In this document: in pieces, positions 1 to 6,469 of the stretch
Position numbering within the stretch: position 1 is the stretch's first letter
Layout of the letters: each line of letters starts with the position of its first letter
Assembly (NCBI GenBank): GCA_937901915.1
Contig: CALGUD010000002.1
Coordinates: 1 to 25,536 of the forward strand
Source of the DNA: an uncultured Flavobacteriaceae bacterium
Lineage (GTDB): Bacteria; Bacteroidota; Bacteroidia; Flavobacteriales; Flavobacteriaceae
Length of the DNA: 25,536 bases
Reading direction: 5' to 3'
The notes under the pieces: generated by a model
Database searches by the model: none
Seen by the model: the letters and a program-made list of their open reading frames with translations, nothing else
What the model was told of the DNA's origin: nothing
Program-made: the position numbers and the translations under genes

Positions 1-71
1 ATAATCAAAGTCAGATCGACTGGTTTAAAGCAGGTTCTGCACTAAACCTAATTGCGAAGCAGAACGCATAA
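1..71 (+). CDS. acn: Aconitate hydratase, C-terminal end only (partial)
   Basis: An open frame runs in from the left edge and ends with TAA at 69-71. It encodes the tail NQSQIDWFKAGSALNLIAKQ followed by NA. The string WFKAGSALN is the characteristic C-terminus of mitochondrial-type aconitases, which isomerise citrate to isocitrate in the TCA cycle. Only 22 codons are present, so no catalytic or Fe-S ligand can be checked. The call rests on that tail motif alone. A terminator follows about 25 bases after the stop, so this gene ends its transcription unit here. Confidence 0.75.
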   Translation, partial: NQSQIDWFKAGSALNLIAKQNA

Positions 72-95
72 CACATTGTTTTTTTAAAACATAAG

Positions 96-137
96 AAATC
101 CTGTATTCAATAAATATTTTGAAGACAGGATTTTTTT
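96..137 (+). terminator. Rho-independent terminator after aconitase
   Basis: AAATCCTGT (96-104) pairs perfectly with ACAGGATTT (125-133) across a 20-base loop, and the right arm runs into a tract of seven T. It sits just after the aconitase stop and about 90 bases before the next gene. Confidence 0.75.
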
Positions 138-225
138 ATTAACTGAGTTAATACTGTATTAAAAACTATTCTTTTGTAAGATTATAAATGTATTTTCGAC
201 TCATAATACTTGTAGAATATCATAT

Positions 226-786
226 ATGAAAATCACCAGGCCACAGATTAAAAATTTAATTTTTTTAGTATTAATAGTTGTCTTATTATTCACACCTGTG
301 CGAACACAATTTCAAATATGGATAAACAGGGTTATTTCTTTTAGTCCATCGGTTGTTGATGAAGATGAAAGGGAAAAAATAGATAATTATGATTGGAAAT
401 TGGTGAGTGTGAATGGTGAAAAGTATGATTTTGCCACAGCAGAAAACAATAAAGTTGTTTTTATAAATTTCTGGGCAACCTGGTGCCCTCCTTGCATAGC
501 CGAAATGCCTGATTTACAGGCCTTGTATAATGATTATGGAGATAAAGTAGATTTCCTTTTTGTAACCAATGATAAAAATGAAATTGTAAATAAATTTATG
601 GAAAAACATAATTATGATTTTCCGGTTTATAAAGAATTAACCCAAGCACCCGGAGAATTCAAATACAGCAGTATTCCTATTACTTTTCTGATTGATAAAT
701 ACGGTGAGATTGTAATATCTAAATCCGGGGCTGCAGACTGGAATAGCAAAAAAGTAAGAACTACAATTGATAAATTACTTGAATAG
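226..786 (+). CDS. Membrane-anchored TlpA/ResA-like thiol-disulfide oxidoreductase
   Basis: The protein has 186 residues. A hydrophobic segment at about 9-26 is a likely uncleaved membrane anchor, with the rest facing the periplasm. A thioredoxin-fold domain fills about 55-185. The active site is W86-C-P-P-C90 in the context NFWATWCPPC, followed by the usual EMP stretch. The cis-proline loop appears as SIPITFLID. Family members reduce or isomerise disulfides in exported proteins or apocytochromes c, but no substrate can be inferred from neighbours. The stop lies inside the 3' end of the convergent carotenoid cyclase gene (12-base overlap), so the two transcripts are antisense at their ends. 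The ATG at 226 is the only start that includes the whole anchor. Confidence 0.85.
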   Translation: MKITRPQIKNLIFLVLIVVLLFTPVRTQFQIWINRVISFSPSVVDEDEREKIDNYDWKLVSVNGEKYDFATAENNKVVFINFWATWCPPCIAEMPDLQALYNDYGDKVDFLFVTNDKNEIVNKFMEKHNYDFPVYKELTQAPGEFKYSSIPITFLIDKYGEIVISKSGAADWNSKKVRTTIDKLLE

Positions 787-1467
787 CTTCCTTTTAAATA
801 TACCCATCAAATAAAGATTCGTTAATATTAACGTAAAAGCATACACCACATCTTCAACCGGAATTGTTCCCAATCGTATACCCAAATTTTCATTATCATT
901 ATACCATACCACTTCATTTTCAATAAAACTACCCGTTAAAACCCCATTTACAATAAAAAAGGGGATGAGCATTACCATGAAAGTGGGTAAATAGCGCTGC
1001 AATAACCTAAAATCATGTTTCATAACTATTAAAATAAGTATGATAGCATACCCGTAATTTATCACTGTATACCATTTGTCATTTTTAATGATTACTAACA
1101 GAGAAAATAGGATGAGAAGGAATACCAGAATTGATTTAGTAGCTTTTCCCGATAAAGAGAGATTAGGAAAGTAGATTAAAAGGGAGTAATGTGTAAATAT
1201 GCAGGCATAAGGAATACAAATGAAAAATAGCCACTCTTCAATAGGTAAACTTAATAGTTCAATACCCATATAATAATCTTCATTAAAACCCCAAAAGCCA
1301 TTTTTAGTAAATATTATATCCCATATTATAAAGAAAATCATGGTAATGAAAACCGATAAAAAAAGGGGCTTCCATAGTTTATAGAATTTTAGCTTTGGAT
1401 GAAAACTAAATAGAAAGGGAACAAAGACTGACCCCAGGTTTAGAAATAAATAAAGATACTCACTCAT
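775..1467 (-). CDS. crtYcd: Lycopene beta-cyclase, fused CrtYc-CrtYd type
   Basis: This integral membrane protein of 230 residues has about seven hydrophobic segments. It contains two copies of the lycopene cyclase domain signature: LPIEE at 74-78 and IPVED at 202-206. The acidic PxE(E/D) motifs are the expected catalytic carboxylates of the CrtYc/CrtYd (CarR-like) family, which cyclises lycopene ends to beta-carotene without net redox change. Actinobacteria carry the two halves as separate genes; here they are one chain, as in other Bacteroidota. It is the last gene of the crt operon, and its ATG overlaps the crtZ stop by one base (TAATG), which suggests coupled translation. The 3' end overlaps the thioredoxin gene on the other strand. 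Confidence 0.9.
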   Translation of the reverse strand: MSEYLYLFLNLGSVFVPFLFSFHPKLKFYKLWKPLFLSVFITMIFFIIWDIIFTKNGFWGFNEDYYMGIELLSLPIEEWLFFICIPYACIFTHYSLLIYFPNLSLSGKATKSILVFLLILFSLLVIIKNDKWYTVINYGYAIILILIVMKHDFRLLQRYLPTFMVMLIPFFIVNGVLTGSFIENEVVWYNDNENLGIRLGTIPVEDVVYAFTLILTNLYLMGIFKRKLFK

Positions 1468-1919
1468 TAAGCATTTTTAAAATATTTAAAAGGAACAAGT
1501 AGCATTCCAAAGCATTCGCCATCTTCCTTATCCAAATGCTTGTGATGCATTTTGTGGGCTCTTCTTAATGCCCTTGCATATTTATTATCAATATTTCTGA
1601 ATAATTTAAATCGTTGATGAATAAATATATCATGCACAATAAAATAAGCTATTCCGTAAGCTAATATGCCAAGGCCAATGGCAAGGCCGATACTTAAAAT
1701 TTCATACTTCCACAGCAAAAAGAAACCAATACTTACCAGTGCATAAAAGATAAAAAAGGCATCGTTCCTTTCAAACCAGGAATCATGGTCTTTTTTATGA
1801 TGGTCCCTGTGTAACGTCCATAAAAAACCATGCATAACATATTTATGCGTAAACCACGCCATGAATTCCATAATTAAAAATGTAAGCATAAAAACAATTA
1901 TTCCTGTAAAAAAGCTCAT
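1467..1919 (-). CDS. crtZ: Beta-carotene hydroxylase
   Basis: The protein has 150 residues and four hydrophobic stretches. It carries the full set of histidine motifs of the fatty-acid-hydroxylase/CrtZ superfamily: HKYVMH (25-30), HRDHH (37-41), HDIFIH (96-101) and HKMHH (122-126). These bind the di-iron centre that adds oxygen to C3 and C3' of beta-carotene, giving zeaxanthin through cryptoxanthin. Length matches bacterial CrtZ. It starts one base after the crtB stop and ends one base into the cyclase ATG, so translation of the three genes is probably coupled. Confidence 0.93.
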   Translation of the reverse strand: MSFFTGIIVFMLTFLIMEFMAWFTHKYVMHGFLWTLHRDHHKKDHDSWFERNDAFFIFYALVSIGFFLLWKYEILSIGLAIGLGILAYGIAYFIVHDIFIHQRFKLFRNIDNKYARALRRAHKMHHKHLDKEDGECFGMLLVPFKYFKNA

Positions 1920-1920
1920 A

Positions 1921-2760
1921 TTAAATAAAATTTAATTGACAAGTCACATAGCATCTGGCCAATAAACTGAATTTCCTATGATTTGAAATTCGTATTCGTT
2001 TGGTCATTATTTCTTTTGAGGGAGTGTCTTTTAATTTTTGTAATAATTTTTTATAGTATCTGTATGCTGTGAAAACACCAAGCTTGGCTTCAACAGGTAA
2101 TTTAATAATACCCGCATACCCCTTTTTAAAATCTTCTTCAATTTCAGTGATGATCCTGGTTTTTGCGTTTTCATCTAAGTTACTAAGATTTGTGTCGGGA
2201 AAATAACTTCTGTTTAAGTCATGAAAATCAGTTTTGAGATCACGTAAAAAATTCACTTTTTGAAAAGCAGACCCAAGGGACATTGCACTTTCTTTGAGTT
2301 CATTATAGTTGAGGTCATCACCCTTCACAAATACTTTTAAACACATTAAACCCACCACATCCGCTGATCCGTAAATGTATTGTTTGTACTCTTCGTGTGA
2401 AAGGTAAGTTTCTTTATGCAAGTCCATTTTCATACTGCTTAAAAACGCATCCACATGATTAATGTCAATGTTGAATTGATGAAATGTATGTTGAAAAGAA
2501 TTTAATATGGGATTTAAGCTTATACCATCTTTAATTGCTTTATGTAAATCTGATTCAAAGGTTAGTAAAAGGTCTTCTTTGTCAAAACCATGAAACGAAT
2601 CAACTATTTCATCAGCAAACCTTACAAATCCATAGATATTATATATATGTTGTCTTATGGACGGCGCCAACATTTTAGTGGCCAGCGAAAAGGATGTACT
2701 ATATTCCTTAGTAACTTTTTTACTACAATCAGAAGAAACTTTGTCAAAAATTGCTTTCAT
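1921..2760 (-). CDS. crtB: Phytoene synthase
   Basis: The protein has 279 residues of the trans-isoprenyl diphosphate (head-to-head) synthase family. The two aspartate-rich motifs that hold Mg-diphosphate are D50-EIV-D54 and D174-LKT-D178, the second inside the conserved NFLRDLKTD context, followed by NRSYFP. It condenses two geranylgeranyl diphosphates to phytoene, the committed step. Length is slightly below the 300 usual for CrtB. It begins four bases after the crtI stop. No GGPP synthase gene is in the window, so the precursor must come from elsewhere. Confidence 0.93.
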   Translation of the reverse strand: MKAIFDKVSSDCSKKVTKEYSTSFSLATKMLAPSIRQHIYNIYGFVRFADEIVDSFHGFDKEDLLLTFESDLHKAIKDGISLNPILNSFQHTFHQFNIDINHVDAFLSSMKMDLHKETYLSHEEYKQYIYGSADVVGLMCLKVFVKGDDLNYNELKESAMSLGSAFQKVNFLRDLKTDFHDLNRSYFPDTNLSNLDENAKTRIITEIEEDFKKGYAGIIKLPVEAKLGVFTAYRYYKKLLQKLKDTPSKEIMTKRIRISNHRKFSLLARCYVTCQLNFI

Positions 2761-2764
2761 ACGC

Positions 2765-4222
2765 TTAATTGTTTTTGCTTATTAAACCGGCAGTAAGTTT
2801 TCCCGATATAAGAGATGGTGGCACACCCGGCCCCGGAACTGTGAGTTGTCCGGTAAAATACAGGTTTTTTACCTTCCTGCTTTTCAGTTTAGGCCTTAGA
2901 AATGCTGTTTGGAGCAATGTATTGGCCATTCCGTATGCATTTCCTTTATAAGAATTGTAGTCTTTAACAAAATCATTAATACAAAACGACTCTTTAAAGA
3001 TAACACTATTTCTCACATTTTGAGAAGTATTGATTTCCAATCTGTTTATAATTATATCAAAATATTTTTCTCTTAGCTCAGCCGTGTCATTAAGTCCGGG
3101 AGCAAGGGGAATTAAGAAAATTGCCGACTCATGGTCTTCAGGAGCAGCTGTTTTATCAGTTTTAGACGGAAAACTGGCATAAAAGAGAGGCTCTTCGGGC
3201 CATTTCGGGTCATCATAAATTGCTTTGGCATGATCATCAAAATCTACATCAAAAAACAATGAATGGTGTTCTACGTTTCCAATTTTTTTATTAAAACCTA
3301 TATAAAACAGTAAGGATGATGGTGCAAAGGTTCTTTTTTTCCAATAAGACTCCGAATATACCCTGTATTTTTTATCGAGTAGTGATTCCGAATGATGGTA
3401 ATCTGCTCCGCTGACTATAATATCAAAATAGCACTCATTTTCTTTCGATATAACCCCGATTGCTTTGCCGTTTTTAACCAGGATTTTTTCGACGGGCTTG
3501 TTAGTTTCAATTTTAACCCCTAATTCTGTCGCCAGGGTTGCTATACCTGAAACAACGCTATACATACCTTTATCCGGATACCATGTTCCCAGTCCAAAAT
3601 CGGCATAATTCATAAAATTGTAAAATGAGGGGGTATCACCGGGTTTTGCACCTAAAAATAGAACAGGAAATTCTAATATTTGCACTAAGCGCTTGTTCTT
3701 GAATTTCTTTCCGACATCTTTTTTTACATTTCCAAAAAACTGGTCCAGCTTTTTTATGGTTTTAAACGAAACAAGTTCAAGCGGACTTAACCCCGGCCTG
3801 TAAACTAAATCCTTAATAGCCACTTCGTAATTGTTTTGAGCCTGTTTAAGGAACTTTCTTAATTCTATGGAGCTTCCTTTTTCTTCGTTTTCAAAAACTT
3901 CATAAATCTTTTCTATTTGAGATGAAATAGATATGCTATCATTCTTACCAAAATAAACCTGGTAAGCCGGGTTTAATTTCTCTAACTGGTAGTAATCGGA
4001 TGGTTTTTTATTAAAGTCTGCAAAAAAACGTTCAAAAACATCAGGCATCCAATACCAGGTTGGCCCCATATCAAATGTAAAGCCATCTTTTTTTAATTGT
4101 CTCGCGCGTCCACCAATTTGCTCGTTTTTTTCAAATATCGTGACATCATACCCCTCTTTTGCCAGATAACATGAGGCAGAAAGTGAAGAAAACCCGGATC
4201 CTATGATGATTATTTTTTTCAT
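2765..4222 (-). CDS. crtI: Phytoene desaturase
   Basis: The flavoprotein has 485 residues. The N-terminal dinucleotide-binding fold is IIIIGSGFSSLSA (residues 4-16), with acidic FEK at the end of the second strand and the GGRARQL stretch following. The C-terminus holds the CrtI/CrtN FAD signature FTGQLTVPGPGVPPSLISGK (456-475). CrtI converts phytoene to lycopene in up to four desaturations. The third glycine of the GxGxxG motif is serine; from memory this also occurs in other flavobacterial CrtI, so it is probably not a defect. It follows the regulator gene after only 44 bases, which contain a palindrome and a promoter-like box. Confidence 0.93.
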   Translation of the reverse strand: MKKIIIIGSGFSSLSASCYLAKEGYDVTIFEKNEQIGGRARQLKKDGFTFDMGPTWYWMPDVFERFFADFNKKPSDYYQLEKLNPAYQVYFGKNDSISISSQIEKIYEVFENEEKGSSIELRKFLKQAQNNYEVAIKDLVYRPGLSPLELVSFKTIKKLDQFFGNVKKDVGKKFKNKRLVQILEFPVLFLGAKPGDTPSFYNFMNYADFGLGTWYPDKGMYSVVSGIATLATELGVKIETNKPVEKILVKNGKAIGVISKENECYFDIIVSGADYHHSESLLDKKYRVYSESYWKKRTFAPSSLLFYIGFNKKIGNVEHHSLFFDVDFDDHAKAIYDDPKWPEEPLFYASFPSKTDKTAAPEDHESAIFLIPLAPGLNDTAELREKYFDIIINRLEINTSQNVRNSVIFKESFCINDFVKDYNSYKGNAYGMANTLLQTAFLRPKLKSRKVKNLYFTGQLTVPGPGVPPSLISGKLTAGLISKNN

Positions 4223-4266
4223 TGTTTAACAAATATACAAAAAAGTTAAACAGTTTTAACTACAAT
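4223..4266 (-). promoter_or_regulatory. Candidate promoter and operator in front of crtI
   Basis: The 44 bases between the regulator stop and the crtI ATG hold an inverted repeat GTTAAA-N4-TTTAAC (4245-4260), another half-site GTTTAAC (4224-4230, plus strand) and, on the minus strand, TATATTTG (4237-4230), which fits the Bacteroidota -7 box TAnnTTTG. No clear TTTG stands 19 bases upstream; the palindrome occupies that place. A start site from this box would leave almost no leader before the ATG, so crtI would be close to leaderless. The operator role is inferred from position and symmetry. Confidence 0.4.
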
Positions 4267-5166
4267 TTATAAATAATCTGTAAGTGCTGTGATAGAACGA
4301 AAAGCTTTGACTGATTTTGGCAATTCGGTTTGTGAAATTTCCGAAACCTGACGCCCCAAAATCCATAACTCATTGTTATTGATAGAAGAAATATCATTTT
4401 CAAAGTCAGATAAATAAGCTGATATTTTATCCTGTGCAGGTTCGATAGTAAAATAGGAGATAAATGTTACACCTGAATTATCCTTTGCAAAATCTTTTAA
4501 ATTATCCATAGGTACAGTTGGCCCCAGGTAAATAGTATATTTTCCTTTGAGGGTCAATTCATAATTTAAAAAAAGAAGTCCAATTTCATGAATTTCGTTT
4601 TCGGGCAGGAAAAGTACAAATATCTCTGATCTGTCCGGGACTTCGATAAAAGACAGATTTTCTGTATTTGCAATTACCTTCTGTTTTATAAGCCCGGAAA
4701 TAAAATGTTCATGTGCCGGATTTATAGTGTCTGTTTGCCACAGCAATCCCAATTCGGTTAAAAGTGGAATAAAAACATCATAAAAAATTTCCCGAAATGT
4801 TTTAGTCGTAATGAGAGTATTGTAAGTTTTTTCAAATTGGCTCCGGTCAAAATTGACCATAGCTAATTTAAAGGAATTAAGGAAATCATTATTTATACTA
4901 CCTTCTGAACCTATTTTTTTTACCAGATCAGGAATTTCTTCTTCCGGTAATTGCGCGATTTTAGATATTTTATGGCCATTGTTGCATAAAAGAACGATGT
5001 TTAATAGCTTTTGTAAGCTGGCAAGGGAGTAATATCTGATATTCGTATCTGTTCTATTTGGATTAAAAAGTTTATACCTTTTTTCCCAAATACGAATGGT
5101 ATGAGCTTTAACACCTGATAAGTTTTCAAGGTCCTTGATACTAAAACTATCTTTTACTATGTTCAT
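4267..5166 (-). CDS. MerR-family regulator with CarH/LitR-like cobalamin-binding domain
   Basis: The protein has 299 residues. A MerR winged helix fills about 7-75 (SIKDLENLSGV, HTIRIWEKRY, then the RYY wing). Residues 95-170 correspond to the helical bundle that caps adenosylcobalamin, and contain W143-x9-E153-H154, the Wx9EH signature of CarH photoreceptors. Residues 180-295 form a Rossmann-like B12-binding domain with E191-I-H193-E-I-G196, close to the usual DxHxxG in which His is the cobalt ligand. The later SxL and GG motifs are degenerate (ISYFT, LGRQV). CarH tetramers repress carotenoid genes in the dark and fall apart in light, and its place at the head of the crt operon fits that role. 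Light control here is inference. A good promoter lies just upstream. Confidence 0.85.
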   Translation of the reverse strand: MNIVKDSFSIKDLENLSGVKAHTIRIWEKRYKLFNPNRTDTNIRYYSLASLQKLLNIVLLCNNGHKISKIAQLPEEEIPDLVKKIGSEGSINNDFLNSFKLAMVNFDRSQFEKTYNTLITTKTFREIFYDVFIPLLTELGLLWQTDTINPAHEHFISGLIKQKVIANTENLSFIEVPDRSEIFVLFLPENEIHEIGLLFLNYELTLKGKYTIYLGPTVPMDNLKDFAKDNSGVTFISYFTIEPAQDKISAYLSDFENDISSINNNELWILGRQVSEISQTELPKSVKAFRSITALTDYL

Positions 5167-5187
5167 GTTTTATTAAAAAACTTTAAA

Positions 5188-5218
5188 CAAATGTAGTGAT
5201 TTTATAAATCTTTTTAAA
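5188..5218 (-). promoter_or_regulatory. Promoter of the regulator-crt operon
   Basis: On the minus strand TACATTTG (5195-5188) matches the Bacteroidota -7 box TAnnTTTG, and TTTA (5218-5215) stands exactly 19 bases upstream in place of TTTG. Directly after the -7 box comes GTTTAAAG (5188-5181), which resembles the GTTTAAC half-sites in front of crtI. That would allow self-control. Confidence 0.5.
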
Positions 5219-5457
5219 TTTTATACCTTTTAGTTGAACCTGTTGCGTATTCTGGAAAGATCAAAGACGTAGAGAAAAGAAAATAGAGAAGAGAGAAAAG
5301 AAAATAGAAAAAAGGTGTAAGAGACAAGACACAAGCTGTGCTCATTTTGCCTTTTTAAAGCACGATCTTAAAAACTGTCATTTTTAATTATACATTTTTA
5401 ATTCTTCATTAGTGTTCTTACATTCTTAATTGGAATTTGGTGTTTAAAATTTAGATT
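5219..5457. other. Gene-free AT- and purine-rich stretch
   Basis: I see no open frame with a recognisable product here in either direction. The left part is strongly purine-biased on the plus strand and carries a 17-base direct repeat. The right part (about 5380-5457) is AT-rich, with recurring TTAATT, ATTCTT and AATTGG strings. It may be decayed sequence, but I cannot identify a parent gene. Confidence 0.5.
5271..5308 (+). repeat. Purine-rich tandem direct repeat
   Basis: AGAGAAAAGAAAATAGA occurs at 5271-5287 and again, identical, at 5292-5308, with GAAG between them (period 21). The whole tract is purines plus two T, one in each copy. Confidence 0.7.
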
Positions 5458-5482
5458 TCTGGATTTATTTCATAGATCCAGA
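5458..5482. repeat. Small hairpin beside the palindromic element
   Basis: TCTGGAT (5458-5464) is the reverse complement of ATCCAGA (5476-5482), with an 11-base loop. It lies 16 bases left of the larger palindromic element and may belong to it. A 9-base direct repeat GATTTATTT occurs inside it (5462-5470) and at the far end of the large element (5609-5617). Confidence 0.5.
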
Positions 5483-5498
5483 TAGCATGCCATTCTGA

Positions 5499-5613
5499 AA
5501 ATCTCAAAATGTTATGTAATGCTTCGCATTACCAATTAAAAGCGCGCAAAATAAAAAAAGCAAGCTATTTTATTTTGCTTACTTTTAATTAATCCTTAAA
5601 CATTTTGAGATTT
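5499..5613. repeat. Nested palindromic element (three-way-junction fold) next to tRNA-Leu
   Basis: The outer arms AAATCTCAAAATGTT (5499-5513) and AACATTTTGAGATTT (5599-5613) are perfect reverse complements over 15 bases. Inside are two further hairpins. One is GTAATGC-TTC-GCATTAC (5516-5532). The other is a long one with AATTAAAAG (5534-5542) against CTTTTAATT (5582-5590) and GCAAAATAAAA (5546-5556) against TTTTATTTTGC (5568-5578). In total 42 Watson-Crick pairs fit in 115 bases. The element ends six bases from the tRNA-Leu 3' end. It could be a palindromic repeat family, a miniature mobile element or a structured RNA; the sequence alone does not decide. Confidence 0.7.
5553..5580 (-). terminator. 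Probable terminator of the tRNA-Lys/tRNA-Leu transcript
   Basis: On the minus strand AAGCAA (5580-5575) pairs with TTGCTT (5563-5558) and is followed by a run of T to about 5553. The hairpin uses the centre of the palindromic element, so it competes with the 11-pair stem of the longer fold. Confidence 0.5.
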
Positions 5614-5618
5614 ATTTG

Positions 5619-5702
5619 TGCCCACGACTGGATTCGAACCAGCACGTCCTTTCGAACACCACCCCCTCAAGATGGCAAGTCTACCAATTTCTCCACGTGG
5701 GC
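5619..5702 (-). tRNA. tRNA-Leu(GAG)
   Basis: The 84-base gene folds as a class II tRNA. The acceptor stem is GCCCACG/CGTGGGC with discriminator A. The anticodon stem CCATC/GGTGG encloses loop TTGAGGG with anticodon GAG (plus-strand 5666-5668). There is a long variable arm, and the T loop is TTCGAAT. CCA is not encoded (CAA follows). It lies 46 bases downstream of tRNA-Lys in the same direction. Confidence 0.95.
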
Positions 5703-5748
5703 ATTATAGCAAATATAAAAAAAAAGTTAAGCAAGTGCTCAACTTAAG

Positions 5749-5821
5749 TGACCCGGCTGGGGCTCGAACCCAGGACCCCAACATTAAAAGTGTTGTGCTC
5801 TACCAACTGAGCTACCGAGTC
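5749..5821 (-). tRNA. tRNA-Lys(UUU)
   Basis: The 73-base gene has acceptor stem GACTCGG/CCGGGTC (one G-T pair), D arm GCTC/GAGC, anticodon stem CAACA/TGTTG with loop CTTTTAA (anticodon TTT, plus-strand 5786-5788) and T loop TTCGAGC. CCA is not encoded. It is first in a two-tRNA transcript with a strong upstream promoter. Confidence 0.96.
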
Positions 5822-5846
5822 AAATGTGTATCTCTCAATGCGGGTG

Positions 5847-5876
5847 CAAATATAATATCAAATATTTACTTTTCAA
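5847..5876 (-). promoter_or_regulatory. Promoter of the two tRNA genes
   Basis: On the minus strand TTG (5876-5874) is followed after exactly 19 bases by TATATTTG (5854-5847), the Bacteroidota -33/-7 arrangement. Transcription would start near 5840 and give a short leader before tRNA-Lys. Confidence 0.7.
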
Positions 5877-5897
5877 GGTGATTTTAGTATAAATTTG
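5865..5897 (+). promoter_or_regulatory. Candidate aroK promoter
   Basis: TAAATTTG (5890-5897) fits the -7 box TAnnTTTG, with a weak TTTA at 5865-5868 (21-base spacing). It overlaps the divergent tRNA promoter, so the two may compete for polymerase. The leader to the aroK ATG would be about 50 bases. Confidence 0.4.
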
Positions 5898-5953
5898 TTT
5901 TTTTTTAGTTCAAGCGTAATAATGCCCTGTAAATAAGGAAAATCAAACTTTTT

Positions 5954-6469
5954 ATGATAGTAATTTTAATAGGTTATATGGGGAGTGGCAAATCTTCCAT
6001 TGGAAAAAGAATAGCCAAAAAAACAAAAATGAAGGTCATTGACCTGGATGATTTTATTATTGAGAAGGAAAAAATGACAGTTCCTGAAATTTTTGAAAAG
6101 ATGGGAGAGGTTTATTTTAGGAAAAAAGAACGTGAATATTTGAAACAATTGCTCGATACAACTGAAAATATAATTATTTCAGTAGGAGGGGGGACGCCTT
6201 GTTATGGTGACAATATGGAAGCAATATTAAAATCTACCCCAAATGTTTTTTACTTAAAAGCATCCGTAGAAACCTTGGTTAAAAGACTGAAAAAGAAAAA
6301 AGAAGAAAGGCCACTTATCAAAAATATTGCGAATAAGGACTTACCGGATTTTATTAAAAAACACCTCTTCGAGAGGAATTTTTACTACATGCAGTCCCAT
6401 CAGGTCATTGATATAGATGATTTGTCAAGAAAAAAAGCTGCTAAAAAAATCATCAAAAAATTAAGCTAA
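5954..6469 (+). CDS. aroK: Shikimate kinase
   Basis: The protein has 171 residues, the usual AroK length. The P-loop is GYMGSGKSS (7-15). DLDD (30-33) supplies the Mg and shikimate-binding aspartates. FRKKE (55-59) contains the conserved Arg and Glu, GGG stands at 78-80, and the lid arginine is in EERPL (R119). It phosphorylates shikimate at the 3-hydroxyl in the chorismate pathway. Its last nine bases overlap the 3' end of the phosphoribosyltransferase gene on the other strand. No other aro gene is nearby. Confidence 0.93.
   Translation: MIVILIGYMGSGKSSIGKRIAKKTKMKVIDLDDFIIEKEKMTVPEIFEKMGEVYFRKKEREYLKQLLDTTENIIISVGGGTPCYGDNMEAILKSTPNVFYLKASVETLVKRLKKKKEERPLIKNIANKDLPDFIKKHLFERNFYYMQSHQVIDIDDLSRKKAAKKIIKKLS

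Noticed and set aside
5167..5618. CRISPR array or integrative element at tRNA-Leu
   Set aside because: There are no regularly spaced repeats, no integrase gene, and no direct copy of the tRNA 3' end in the window; the structure is palindromic, not an array.
5618..5881. Open frame of 87 codons reading through the tRNA genes on the plus strand
   Set aside because: It is antisense to two well-folded tRNAs and has no family resemblance; it is a shadow of the tRNA sequence.
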